DNA of 64,000 bases, taken from NCBI GenBank assembly GCA_040394635.1, contig JBEBRW010000024.1, forward strand, positions 7,855 to 71,854, written 5' to 3'. The notes under the pieces were generated by a model. That model searched no databases and had not been told where the DNA came from. It saw only the letters and a list, made by a program, of their open reading frames with translations. Below, one piece after another: positions 17,126 through 26,002 of the stretch. The stretch's first letter is position 1; the number at the start of each line of letters is the position of its first letter. The position numbers and the translations under genes were made by a program. Origin of the DNA: UBA5239 sp040394635 (lineage in GTDB: Bacteria; Verrucomicrobiota; Lentisphaeria; Victivallales; Victivallaceae).

Positions 17126-17138
17126 AATCCGTTATAAT
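17111..17138 (+). promoter_or_regulatory. Promoter for the GDPD/G1P dehydrogenase operon
   Basis: TTGATT (17111-17116), a 16-bp spacer and TATAAT (17133-17138). The spacer contains a TTCGATCAA repeat, so a bound repressor would block polymerase. Confidence 0.7.
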
Positions 17139-17163
17139 TATAGCGTCATAAGGAACAACTTTC

Positions 17164-17889
17164 ATGGAAAAAGGCAATATCGGAATTAATGCGCACCGCG
17201 GCATGCCGGCGGTTTACCCGGAAAATACCCTTGTATCATTTGAACACGCGGCGCGGCTGCCGGTCACGGCCATTGAATTCGACGTGCACCTGAGCTGGGA
17301 CAAGAAAATGGTCGTCACCCACGACTCCCGGATCGACCGCTGCAGCAACGGTCGCGGTCTGGTCAGCGATTTCATGCTCGCCGAATTGCGCGAATTCGAC
17401 TTCGGCGGCTGGAAAGATCCGAAGTTTGCCGGTACCCGGATTCCGACCCTCGAGGAAACGGTCGATACCATCCATGCGATCAACCCCGCCATGCGTTTGC
17501 TCATCGAAATCAAGGAAAATGACATCGAATGCGCCGCCGCCGTCCTGAAATTCGTGCAGGATCGTAATTTGCTTGACCTCAGTATGTTATCGAGTTTTCA
17601 TTACGACGTGCTCGCCTTTTGGCGCCGGACCGAACCGGCGGTGAAGCTGCATGGCAACGATGCCACAGAGCAGGGCGATCCGGACGGCGTTTCCGCGCTG
17701 ATCGACAGCATCGGAATTTACGCCGCATACGCCACGCCCGAGCGGATTCGCTATTACAAAGAAAAAGGCGTCAAGGTCGATTCGTGGGTGATCAATGATC
17801 AAGAGGCTTTGGACCGGGCCGTCGCCAACGGTACCGAAAGCATTACCACCAATATGGCGGATTTGTTATGTCAATTACTGGAGAAATAA
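17164..17889 (+). CDS. Cytoplasmic glycerophosphodiester phosphodiesterase
   Basis: Hydrolyses glycerophosphodiesters to a glycerol phosphate and an alcohol. The 241-residue GDPD domain shows NAHRG with the catalytic His-Arg, PENT with the metal-binding Glu, IEFDVHLS with Glu/Asp and the second catalytic His-containing segment VVTHDSRIDR, and IEIK further on. No signal peptide is present, so the enzyme is cytosolic and would act on imported substrate. AAGGA is 9 bp before ATG 17164. The G1P dehydrogenase gene starts 1 bp after its stop, indicating a joint pathway. Confidence 0.92.
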   Translation: MEKGNIGINAHRGMPAVYPENTLVSFEHAARLPVTAIEFDVHLSWDKKMVVTHDSRIDRCSNGRGLVSDFMLAELREFDFGGWKDPKFAGTRIPTLEETVDTIHAINPAMRLLIEIKENDIECAAAVLKFVQDRNLLDLSMLSSFHYDVLAFWRRTEPAVKLHGNDATEQGDPDGVSALIDSIGIYAAYATPERIRYYKEKGVKVDSWVINDQEALDRAVANGTESITTNMADLLCQLLEK

Positions 17890-17890
17890 T

Positions 17891-19150
17891 ATGAACCGGA
17901 TACCATTGCCCGCCGGGCTCGAAACCGAATGTTTTGTAATGGAGCAGGGGGCGATCCGCCACTTGCCGCAACTGATCCGCGAATTCTGGGGCGAGTTGCC
18001 CGTATGGCCGGTGGCCGACGAAAACACCTGGCGCGTGGCCGGTGCTGCCCTGACCGCCGCGCTGCAAAGCGGCGGCATCGAAATGCTGAAACCATTCATT
18101 TTTCCGGCTCAGCCGGTCTTGCATGCGGATATCAAATACTCGCAGGAACTGGCGGCGGCAATGCCCGCGGGCTGCGTTCCGGTGGCGGTCGGCAGCGGCA
18201 CGGTCAACGACCTGGTCAAATATGCCGGTGGGTTGAAAAACGTCCGTTACGCGGTGATTCCGACCGCGTCGTCGGTGGATGGTTACACCTCGTACGGCGC
18301 GGCACTCACGGTGGAGGGTTTCAAGAAAACCATGCCTTGTCCGGCGCCGCTGGTGATTGTGACGGACCCGGTCATTCTCGAAACCGCGCCGCCCGAAATG
18401 TTTGCCGCCGGTTACGCCGACCTGATCGCCAAAATCCCGGCCGGCGCGGACTGGCTCCTGGCGGACCGCTTAGGCGAATCCACAATCCGCCCCGACGTCT
18501 GGGCGCTGATTCAGACGCCGCTGCGGGGCTGGCTGAAAACCCCCGCGCAGATCATGGACGTTTTCATGGGGCTGGCGGCCACGGGGTACTCCATGCAGAT
18601 GATGCGCGACTCCCGCCCGGCCTCCGGCGCGGAGCATTTGCTCAGCCACATCTGGGAAATGGAGGGATTCGAAGCGTCGCACGGGTTCAAGGTGGCGGTG
18701 GCCACTGCCGGAATCACGGAGTTGTACGAAAAACTCCTGAAGCTGGATGTCGATACCCTGCGCCGCATGGCCCGTCCCGGCCTTACCCGCGGCGAACGCG
18801 AAAAAGAAATCGACGCCCTGCTGGTGCGCGGCTGCTATGGCAGCACCCCCAAACAGGTCGCATTGGACAAATTCCTTGAGGACGAGGAGCTGGCCGCCCG
18901 CCGTGAACTGGTTTATGGCAACTGGAATTTGCTGCAAAAACAAATCACGGCGCAGCTCTATCCGCTCGCCACGCTGAAATCGATGCTGCAATCGGTCGGC
19001 GCGCCGTCGGAACCCGCCGGCATCGGACTGCCGTACGAACAATACATCGGGGCCTTCGGCCGGGCGCAACTGATCCGCAACCGCTACACGGTGCTGGATC
19101 TCGTCTACGAACTGGGCCTGTCGTTTGAGGAGCTGCTACAGCGGAGTTGA
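17891..19150 (+). CDS. sn-Glycerol-1-phosphate dehydrogenase, AraM/EgsA family
   Basis: NAD(P)-dependent interconversion of dihydroxyacetone phosphate and sn-glycerol 1-phosphate. In this 419-residue protein the nucleotide site GSGTVNDLVKY, the segment IPTASSVDGYTS with the metal-binding Asp, the SGAEHLLSHIWEME histidine and the ASHGFKVAVAT histidine match the AraM branch of the iron/nickel alcohol dehydrogenase-like family. ATG 17891 lies 1 bp after the GDPD stop; a longer open frame upstream overlaps GDPD and is not used. Known bacterial AraM makes G1P for prenylglyceryl phosphate, whereas pairing with a GDPD here suggests oxidation of G1P released from diesters. Confidence 0.88.
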   Translation: MNRIPLPAGLETECFVMEQGAIRHLPQLIREFWGELPVWPVADENTWRVAGAALTAALQSGGIEMLKPFIFPAQPVLHADIKYSQELAAAMPAGCVPVAVGSGTVNDLVKYAGGLKNVRYAVIPTASSVDGYTSYGAALTVEGFKKTMPCPAPLVIVTDPVILETAPPEMFAAGYADLIAKIPAGADWLLADRLGESTIRPDVWALIQTPLRGWLKTPAQIMDVFMGLAATGYSMQMMRDSRPASGAEHLLSHIWEMEGFEASHGFKVAVATAGITELYEKLLKLDVDTLRRMARPGLTRGEREKEIDALLVRGCYGSTPKQVALDKFLEDEELAARRELVYGNWNLLQKQITAQLYPLATLKSMLQSVGAPSEPAGIGLPYEQYIGAFGRAQLIRNRYTVLDLVYELGLSFEELLQRS

Positions 19151-19173
19151 CCGGTATTTTCATGCAAATATCA

Positions 19174-19201
19174 TTGACAATGAGTGAAATTCGTTTATAA
19201 T
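19174..19201 (+). promoter_or_regulatory. Near-consensus promoter for the heparinase-like gene
   Basis: TTGACA (19174-19179), a 16-bp spacer and TATAAT (19196-19201). It lies 40 bp upstream of the start codon. Confidence 0.8.
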
Positions 19202-19241
19202 ATGAATACGAATTTTATTGATATATTTGCAGGAGACCGTG

Positions 19242-21050
19242 ATGATCAAAACCGTTTTTACCATCGGAATGCTGGGTTGTGTGATGTTGCTGACTGCGCA
19301 GGAAAAGGGATGGAGCAACGTGCCGGACATTTCCGACCGGAAATTCTGGGAGGCTCAGAGAAGCGTTCCCGGCATGGATGGCGTAATCAGGCAGGCGGAG
19401 AAAGAAGCCGCTCAGGAAATCGAATCGCCGCTGCCGGATTACCTCGATTATTCCAAAGACGGCAACCGCAGCCGTTATGAAGCGAAATTTTTCAAACTTC
19501 ACTGGATGGGCTGCCTGGCGGTGGCGGCCTGTGTGACTGGCGACCAGAAATACATCGATTATATCGAGGCGCGAATCAGGGCACTGGCGGCGCTGCCGAC
19601 CTGGGTGCTGCCCGCGCATGACCGGGAGCTGGAGAACTACCACGGCAAAGTGATTGATATCGACCTCGGCGTGGCCACGCTGGGCGGTGAAATGGCGTGC
19701 GTACTGCGGATGCTTTCCCCCGCCCTGACGCCGGAGACGAAAGTGCTGATCGAATCGGAATTGATGCGCCGGACTATCGTCCCCCTCGAAGATATGATGA
19801 ACGGCAAGCGCAAGGAAAACTGGTGGCTGACCACCAAAAACAATTGGAACAGCGTCTGCCTCTCCGGCATGGCGGCAGTGGTGTGGCGGATGGACCTGGA
19901 ACCGGAAAGGCGCGCCCGGCTGATCGATTATATTTTGAAACGGAGCGAGAATTTCCTGATGGGTTTCGGCAAAGACGGATATTGTTCAGAGGGAATCAGT
20001 TATTGGGAGTACGGCTTCGGGTATTATATGCGGATGGCGGCGGATTTTCGTCAGGCCACCGATGGGAAAATCGACTTGATGAGCAAACCGGAAGTGGCCA
20101 AACCCGCGCGCTTTGCCGAGAATATTCAGCTGTCGCCCGGCGTGTTTCCGGCTTTTGCCGATGCGGGGATTGCAGTCAAACTACCGGTGTTCATTACTTA
20201 TCTGCAGGATTATCTGGAGCACAAAGCGCCGGGGTTTCCGGAAAAATTCACATTACCGAGATATTTGCAGGACATGACTTTGGTGCTTTCATTGCCAAGG
20301 AGCAAGGAGCGGGTTGTCCGCGCTGCATTGCCGCCTTTTTCGGAGTTCGATGAAGCCAATGTTTATATCGCCCGGCCCGGCGATTCAAAGAGCCGCCTGG
20401 CGGTCGCATTCAAAGGCGGCAGCAACAACGAATTTCACAACCACAATGACGTCGGCAGTTATGTGATCGCGGTCGACGGCGTGTCGGTGGTCCTCGATCC
20501 GGGTAGCGAAATCTACACGCGGCGAACCTTCAGCGCGCAGCGTTATGACTCGAAACTGCTCAATTCATATGGTCACGGCGTGCCGGTGATCGACGGTCAA
20601 TTGCAGACGGAAAAAGGACGGACCGTATCCGTTCTCAGGTCCGTCAGGCAGGATGATAATGGGGTGGCGGTGAGCATCGACATGACTGCGCCGTATCACC
20701 ATGTCAAGGGTGTCGAAAAAGTACTTCGCGATTTCAATTATTCAAGGCAGGGCAGCGGTGCTTTTACGGTTACCGATACCGCCGAATTCAACCGGGCGCT
20801 GGATTATGAAAATGCCGTCATTTCGATGGGGAATTTCGAGCGGATCAGCGATCACGAGTTCCGCATCACCGAAAAGAGCAAAACACTGCATCTGACCATT
20901 GATTGCGGCGATGAAAAATTCACGACATCCACGGATGCAATCCGCGAGAACACCCACCACAAACGCGACGTGAACCGCCTCGCTATCAAGCTCTCCAACA
21001 AAGCAAAATCGGTTAAAATGACGCTGAAATTCACTCCTGTTGAAAACTGA
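19242..21050 (+). CDS. Heparinase II/III-like polysaccharide lyase
   Basis: An exported 602-residue protein. A signal peptide covers about residues 1-18 (ending MLLTAQ). The N-terminal half is an alpha-helical toroid-type region rich in Trp and Tyr; the C-terminal half has the beta-sandwich heparinase II/III motif FHNHNDVGSYVIAVDG with DPGSEIY. Such enzymes cleave uronic-acid polysaccharides such as glycosaminoglycans or alginates by beta-elimination; the exact substrate cannot be read. ATG 19242 is chosen over an upstream frame start because AGGAG at 19231 is 6 bp away and the protein then starts at the signal peptide. A consensus promoter precedes it. Confidence 0.85.
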   Translation: MIKTVFTIGMLGCVMLLTAQEKGWSNVPDISDRKFWEAQRSVPGMDGVIRQAEKEAAQEIESPLPDYLDYSKDGNRSRYEAKFFKLHWMGCLAVAACVTGDQKYIDYIEARIRALAALPTWVLPAHDRELENYHGKVIDIDLGVATLGGEMACVLRMLSPALTPETKVLIESELMRRTIVPLEDMMNGKRKENWWLTTKNNWNSVCLSGMAAVVWRMDLEPERRARLIDYILKRSENFLMGFGKDGYCSEGISYWEYGFGYYMRMAADFRQATDGKIDLMSKPEVAKPARFAENIQLSPGVFPAFADAGIAVKLPVFITYLQDYLEHKAPGFPEKFTLPRYLQDMTLVLSLPRSKERVVRAALPPFSEFDEANVYIARPGDSKSRLAVAFKGGSNNEFHNHNDVGSYVIAVDGVSVVLDPGSEIYTRRTFSAQRYDSKLLNSYGHGVPVIDGQLQTEKGRTVSVLRSVRQDDNGVAVSIDMTAPYHHVKGVEKVLRDFNYSRQGSGAFTVTDTAEFNRALDYENAVISMGNFERISDHEFRITEKSKTLHLTIDCGDEKFTTSTDAIRENTHHKRDVNRLAIKLSNKAKSVKMTLKFTPVEN

Positions 21051-21064
21051 AATGTACTTCCCCT

Positions 21065-21104
21065 AATTCTCAATTCTCAATTCTCAATTCTCAATTTTCA
21101 ATTA
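21065..21104. repeat. AATTCTC x4 tandem array
   Basis: Four exact copies of AATTCTC (21065-21092), a decayed fifth AATTTTC and a closing AATTA. It fills the gap between two convergent genes and overlaps the 3' end of the phosphodiester glycosidase gene. It has the same design as arrays at 613 and 38655. Confidence 0.9.
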
Positions 21105-21957
21105 AATAAAGTCCGATGCTGGTGGCTACGGTGCGCTCGTAGCCGTCTTTGGTGTGACGGTTGAGTGTCACCGGTTGGTCTTTTTTCGCATCCCAGTAAT
21201 AGAGGGTGGTGGAGCCGCCGCCGTCCATATTGATGCCGTCGCTGGAGCCGGCATCCTGCAGGATGGCCGCGGTTTCCTTGAGCGTGGCGCCCATGCTCCA
21301 GTCCTGCTGGCGGCCGTCGATGGTGACGATGTACATATAGTGGCGGTCCGCGGAGAGGCCGTAAGCGGTGCGCGGCTGCGGCTTGGCTTTGTCGTCGTTC
21401 ATCAGGTTTGCGCCGTCTTTCTGGATGATGGTGAAGCCGGAGGAGGCGAGCTGGATTTTCGGGTAATCCTCTTTCGATACCGAGGAGACGATATCTGCTT
21501 TTCCATCCTTGTAAACCACGAATACTGCGTTGTCTTTGTCGTCATCATTGATGATTACGCCGTCGGAAATATTCAAGCCGCTGACCTGTGCGTATTTGTG
21601 GTCAAACGGCTTCTCCCACGGACGCCACGGGGCGGCGTTCACGGCCACGATCATATCCAGGCCGTTTTTTCGTGAATTCAATAGAAATTCGCGGGTGCGG
21701 ATACGCCTGGTCTGGATGATGAATTTCTCGTGATCGGGCATCGGCTTGCCGTAGTCCGCGTCGCGCCCGGTGGCGGTGAAACGGAGCCCTTTAGTTGTCA
21801 GGTCGATGCGCATGACGTTGATTTTCTGCAGTCGCGGCTCGGTATTTTCGAGCTTGACCAGCTTGACGCCGGTCTGGACGGTCTGTGCTTTGTCCCAGTC
21901 GATCTCCGCGCCAAACAGCGCGAAACAGCTCAGAAGAAGTAGACAACAGTAGCGCAT
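21091..21957 (-). CDS. Secreted phosphodiester glycosidase (NAGPA domain)
   Basis: A 288-residue exported protein with a signal peptide of about 17 residues (ending CFALFGA). The body matches the phosphodiester glycosidase/NAGPA family, which removes sugars attached through phosphodiesters: AVNAAPW near the middle, RTAYGLSADRHYMYIVTIDGRQ and the C-terminal signature INMDGGGSTTLYYW, with conserved Asp and Gly residues. A CGGAG sequence lies before ATG 21957. It converges with the heparinase-like gene. The target could be a phosphodiester-linked sugar on a cell-wall or capsule polymer. Confidence 0.88.
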   Translation of the reverse strand: MRYCCLLLLSCFALFGAEIDWDKAQTVQTGVKLVKLENTEPRLQKINVMRIDLTTKGLRFTATGRDADYGKPMPDHEKFIIQTRRIRTREFLLNSRKNGLDMIVAVNAAPWRPWEKPFDHKYAQVSGLNISDGVIINDDDKDNAVFVVYKDGKADIVSSVSKEDYPKIQLASSGFTIIQKDGANLMNDDKAKPQPRTAYGLSADRHYMYIVTIDGRQQDWSMGATLKETAAILQDAGSSDGINMDGGGSTTLYYWDAKKDQPVTLNRHTKDGYERTVATSIGLYLIEN

Positions 21958-22081
21958 GATAAAATCTCCGGTTTCTCATAAAATGGACGTGGTTCGCCGA
22001 AAAAGCAAATGCGAAACCGGGAAATTGCGGGGAATAGGACGTAGAGGATAAATAGGATGAATAGGATGTTTCCTGTAAGTC

Positions 22082-22981
22082 CTATTTCGTTACCGGCAGG
22101 CAGGATTTTTCGTGGAGCAGTTGGGCTGCTGCGGCCATCTCGTCCGGCGTGGGGGAGGGGGTGGCCGGCATGAGATTGGCGTGGTCGACGGCTTCGTATT
22201 TGGCGGCGGCGAAGGAGTGGTACGGCAGCAGCTTGATCAGCGTGATATTCGGCAGTTCCGAGAGGATTTGCGCGGCGGCGGTGAGGTCACTTGCGGACAT
22301 GTTCATACCGGGAATCATGATCATGCGGATTTCGATGGGCCTGCCGGTTTGGGAGAGGCGGCGCAGGTTCCCGATGATCAACTCGTTGCCGCTGCCGGTG
22401 AGCTTGCGGTGCGCTTCGCTGGATGCGTGCTTGAAATCGTAGAGAAAGAGATCCGTTACCGGCAGGACTTTTTCGAAGGCGCTCCACGGGACGTTGCCGC
22501 AGGTGTCGAGGGCGGTGTGGATGCCCTTGCTTTGCAGCCGGGCGAAAAGTTTGGCGCAGAATTCGGGGTACAGCAGCGGTTCGCCGCCGGAGAGCGTGGC
22601 GCCGCCGTTGGAGTATTCGTAGAATTTGCGGTCCTCGAGAATGGCGCTTGCTGCTTCGTCCGCCGTGATCGGGCGGCCGTAGAGTTCCAGCGCGTCGAAC
22701 AGGCAGGCGTCGACGCATTTGCCGCAGCCGGTGCAGCAGGAGCGGTCGATCCGGTGCTCGCCGCCGACGATGCTGTGGCAGGGGCAGATTTTGACGCATT
22801 CGCTGCAGAGCGTGCAGCGCTTTTTCAACAGCGCGAGTTCCGGTTTCAGGCGGATGCTTTCCGGGTTGTGGCACCAGAGGCAGCGCAGGGGGCAGCCTTT
22901 CAGGAAAATCGTGGTGCGGATGCCGGGACCGTCGTGGACGGCGAAGCGTTTGATTTCGACAAGCGGCGCGGTGATGTTCAT
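22082..22981 (-). CDS. Glycyl radical enzyme activase (radical SAM)
   Basis: Installs the glycyl radical on the neighbouring enzyme by using S-adenosylmethionine. In 299 residues there is the radical SAM cluster motif C30-x3-C34-x2-C37 inside KGCPLRCLWCHNPE, and an inserted pair of ferredoxin-like clusters: C56/C59/C62/C66 and C82-83/C86/C89/C93. The double-cluster insertion is typical of activases of eliminase-type glycyl radical enzymes and absent from the activase of pyruvate formate-lyase. The start overlaps the glycyl radical enzyme stop by 4 bp (ATGA), so the two are coupled. A direct and inverted set of AATAGGA motifs (22033-22086) surrounds its stop. Confidence 0.93.
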   Translation of the reverse strand: MNITAPLVEIKRFAVHDGPGIRTTIFLKGCPLRCLWCHNPESIRLKPELALLKKRCTLCSECVKICPCHSIVGGEHRIDRSCCTGCGKCVDACLFDALELYGRPITADEAASAILEDRKFYEYSNGGATLSGGEPLLYPEFCAKLFARLQSKGIHTALDTCGNVPWSAFEKVLPVTDLFLYDFKHASSEAHRKLTGSGNELIIGNLRRLSQTGRPIEIRMIMIPGMNMSASDLTAAAQILSELPNITLIKLLPYHSFAAAKYEAVDHANLMPATPSPTPDEMAAAAQLLHEKSCLPVTK

Positions 22982-25008
22982 GCCATGGCCTCCGCCTGGG
23001 CGATGAAGGTCGCCTGTGCCTCCGGTTTCAGGTCGATGAACCGGACGTTCCAGCCGCAGACGCGGACCTGCAGATTGGTGTAGGCCTGCGGGTTGATTTG
23101 CGCGTCGCGCAGCGTGGCGGCGTCGAAAATATTGAACTGCAGTCCGCTGCCGCCCTGGGCGATGAAGGTGCGGACGATCGCGGCCAGCGCTTCGATCCCG
23201 TCCTCGCCCGTGACCGCGCTCGGGTGCAGCATCAGGTCGAGGCAGGTGCCGCAGGGGTAGTCGGTATAGTCGATTTTCAGCACGGAATTCATCAGCGACG
23301 TGATGCCGTTGCGGTCCATGCCAATGGCGGCGTCCATATTTTTCGAGAGCGGCTCACCGGCGTTGCGACCGGAGGGAAACGCCCCGGAGAATTCACCCCT
23401 CTCCACCACCAGCTGACCGTAGATCGACGGCGTGATTTTGCCGCCGCGCCCGTTGTCCAGCGTGGAGAGGTAGGGGCCGATGAATTCGGCCACTTCCACG
23501 GCGAAGTGGTCGGCACGGTCGTCGTTGTTGCCCCATTTCGGCGCGCGGTTTCTGGCCCGCAGCTGAAGCTTTTCGTAGCCTTTCCAGTCGGCGGCAAGCG
23601 CGGCGCGGAGTTCATCCAGCGTGCAGAGTTTTTCCTGATAAACGAGGTACTCGATGGCGGCCATGGAGTCGGCATAATCGGCGATGTGGGCCGCGAGGTT
23701 GCCGGTGGTGTTGTATTTGGCGCCGCCCTCGGTCACGTCTTTGCCGCTCGCCATGCACTCCTGGTAGGTGCCGGAGAGGAAGGGCACTGGATTGGTCCGG
23801 GGCCAGATTTTTTCGCAACGGCTCTGCTGCTCGGCCATATATCTGGCGGTTTCTTTGAGCACGCGGAAAAAGTCGTCTTTCAGCTCGTCAAACGCAGCGT
23901 ACTCCCGGCCCTGTTTCAATGTATGCACCAGGATATTCGGCAGGAAAAGACAAGTGGCGCCGGAAAGCGAAACTTCCTTGCCCAGCACGGCGGGCTCGTA
24001 GCAGCCGATGGGGATATAGTCGAAGGCGTCCGCCGGGGTGCGGCCGTGCTTGATCAGGCCGTCGATAATCACGCGGTCGTTCAGGAACACGATGCCGTTG
24101 CGTCCATCACGGATGTTGCGGGCGCAGAGCTCCAGGAAATCCTGCGGCGTGTCGGGCGTGACCCGGACCGAAAGTTTGGGGTCCACGACATTCATTTCGT
24201 GGTAAACTTCCATGCCCAGATATGAGAGTTCGTTGAGCTCGGGGCCGAAACAGAAGTTTTTGCCGAAAAGCTTGCCCTGGGTTTTGGCGTAAAAAGTGAT
24301 CCAGAAATATTTGATCAGTTCCCTGGCCGAGTCGCGGGTCAGGCGGCCCGACTCAATGTCGCGGCGGTAGAAGTCGATGTAGAGACGGTCGAACCAGCCC
24401 ATGGTGCGGACCTGTTCGCCCTCGTTTTCCTCGAGTTCGTGGAAAATATAGGCGAGCTCGAAAGCCTCGTGCAGCGTCTGCGGCGGGCGCTCGGCGAGCT
24501 GCGGCCAGCCGAGGCGGCGGCACAGCTCCATGGTGCCCTCGTAAACCATGACCACGGCGCGGTGCAGCGGCGTGTCGCCCTGTGCGGCGCGGTCGCGCAG
24601 TCCCGGCAGGCCGAGCTGCAGGATCGCCGGCCAGTCCGGGCAGATGTGGCTGTAATCGATCATGTAAACGATGCCGATTTCGAAGTCGGTCACGGCGCAC
24701 CAGCCGGTCCATCGGCCGAATTCTTCCGTCCAGGCCTCGCGGGTATGTTCGTAACGCATGGCGTCGAGCAGCACGCGCCCCTCAACCTTGCCCGCGAACA
24801 TGTTTTCGGGTTCGCGGACAATCCGGCCGTGGCGGCAGATGAGGTTGATGAAGTATGCGCGCTTCAGGATCAGCGGTTCGTCCGGATTCGCCGCACAATG
24901 CCGCTCGAAATCGGCTTTCAGCTCATCAAGGCTCAAGCCGCTTGCGGGATCGAACGGCTGTTCATATTGTTTCTCCAGATAAGCCCGGTTTTCGTCGAAT
25001 TTTTTCAT
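22978..25008 (-). CDS. Glycyl radical enzyme, eliminase-type, substrate unknown
   Basis: A 676-residue glycyl radical enzyme, annotated by homology to formate C-acetyltransferases but probably not one. The active-site loop is DYIPIGCYEP with Cys336 and Glu338; true pyruvate formate-lyases have two adjacent cysteines, while eliminases such as glycerol dehydratase and choline lyase have Cys-x-Glu. The glycyl radical site is RVCGWNVRF with Gly652, 25 residues from the C-terminus. The protein is about 100 residues shorter than usual. ATG 25008 is used; a longer open frame runs back into the SDR gene in another frame and lacks family sequence. The operon also encodes an SDR and a Gfo/Idh oxidoreductase, suggesting a sugar or polyol substrate. 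Confidence 0.9.
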   Translation of the reverse strand: MKKFDENRAYLEKQYEQPFDPASGLSLDELKADFERHCAANPDEPLILKRAYFINLICRHGRIVREPENMFAGKVEGRVLLDAMRYEHTREAWTEEFGRWTGWCAVTDFEIGIVYMIDYSHICPDWPAILQLGLPGLRDRAAQGDTPLHRAVVMVYEGTMELCRRLGWPQLAERPPQTLHEAFELAYIFHELEENEGEQVRTMGWFDRLYIDFYRRDIESGRLTRDSARELIKYFWITFYAKTQGKLFGKNFCFGPELNELSYLGMEVYHEMNVVDPKLSVRVTPDTPQDFLELCARNIRDGRNGIVFLNDRVIIDGLIKHGRTPADAFDYIPIGCYEPAVLGKEVSLSGATCLFLPNILVHTLKQGREYAAFDELKDDFFRVLKETARYMAEQQSRCEKIWPRTNPVPFLSGTYQECMASGKDVTEGGAKYNTTGNLAAHIADYADSMAAIEYLVYQEKLCTLDELRAALAADWKGYEKLQLRARNRAPKWGNNDDRADHFAVEVAEFIGPYLSTLDNGRGGKITPSIYGQLVVERGEFSGAFPSGRNAGEPLSKNMDAAIGMDRNGITSLMNSVLKIDYTDYPCGTCLDLMLHPSAVTGEDGIEALAAIVRTFIAQGGSGLQFNIFDAATLRDAQINPQAYTNLQVRVCGWNVRFIDLKPEAQATFIAQAEAMA

Positions 25009-25012
25009 GGTG

Positions 25013-25999
25013 TCACCTGTATTTTTCGACAATCCGGTCGAAGCTGGAATTCCACCATTCGTTGAGCTTCTGGAACTCCGGATTGTCCTGATAAAATTTG
25101 ATTGTCCGTGCGATGCCCTCGCGGAACGTGGTCGTGCATTTGAACTCCGGCGCGGCCAGGCGCACCTTGGAACTGTCGTAACAATCGTGGCCGGTGGTAT
25201 GGCGGATTTTTTCGGTGGCGTTCCAGTCGAGTTCGTAACACAGCGCTTCGGGCTCAACCAGGCAGAATTCGATGTCGACGCCGAGGATGGCCGCCTGAAT
25301 CTCCGCAACCTGCCGCCAGGTCAGGTATTCGCCGGAGGTGATGTGGAAATCCTCGTTCATGGCCCTGGGATTCCCCCACAGGCCCACGAACGCCTTGGCA
25401 AAGTCGGTGGTGTGGGTGATCGTGCACAGCTGCATGCCGTCACCCGGCAGGACGATCGGACGCCCGGTGAGCATGCGGTTGGCGATGGTCCAGCTCTCCC
25501 AGTGATTGAGGGTGTAGGGATTGAAAAAGCGGATATTGTTGTAGGTGTACGACGGTCTCACGATGGTGTATGGGATGCCGCTTGCGGCCAGCATTTGTTC
25601 GCAGAGAAATTTGTTGTAGCCGTAGGACCAGTCCAGGTTGCCGGGGGTGGCGTTCGCCTCGGTTATGACGCGGAACACATCCGTTTTCTTATAGGCCGCG
25701 GTCGAGGAGATGAAGACGAACTGGCCGCAGCGGCCTTGCAGTAGATCGAGCTTGGCCTGCAGCGCTCGGGTATCGTAGGAAATGAAGTCGCAGACGACGT
25801 CGAAGGTCATCCCTTCGAGCTTCCGGCGCATGTCGTCCGTATCGTAAATATCGCCGTGGATGATCTTGGTTTCGGGCGGCAGGAAGCTCGGATTTTTGCC
25901 ACGGTTCAGCACGTGGAGATCGATATCTTTGTTTTGGGCGGCCAGCAGTACGATGTCGCTGCTGATAATGCCGGTACCGCCGATCATCAGGACTTTCAT
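25013..25999 (-). CDS. NAD-dependent epimerase/dehydratase-like SDR
   Basis: A 328-residue extended short-chain dehydrogenase/reductase. The N-terminal GGTGIIS loop binds the nucleotide, D53-I-Y-D type acidic segments follow, FISSTAAYKK carries the conserved serines, and YGYNK is the catalytic Tyr-x3-Lys. The family covers sugar-nucleotide epimerases and sugar dehydrogenases. It lies 3 bp after the Gfo/Idh gene and 4 bp before the glycyl radical enzyme gene, so it probably prepares or processes that enzyme's substrate. Confidence 0.88.
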   Translation of the reverse strand: MKVLMIGGTGIISSDIVLLAAQNKDIDLHVLNRGKNPSFLPPETKIIHGDIYDTDDMRRKLEGMTFDVVCDFISYDTRALQAKLDLLQGRCGQFVFISSTAAYKKTDVFRVITEANATPGNLDWSYGYNKFLCEQMLAASGIPYTIVRPSYTYNNIRFFNPYTLNHWESWTIANRMLTGRPIVLPGDGMQLCTITHTTDFAKAFVGLWGNPRAMNEDFHITSGEYLTWRQVAEIQAAILGVDIEFCLVEPEALCYELDWNATEKIRHTTGHDCYDSSKVRLAAPEFKCTTTFREGIARTIKFYQDNPEFQKLNEWWNSSFDRIVEKYR

Positions 26000-26002
26000 G
26001 GC

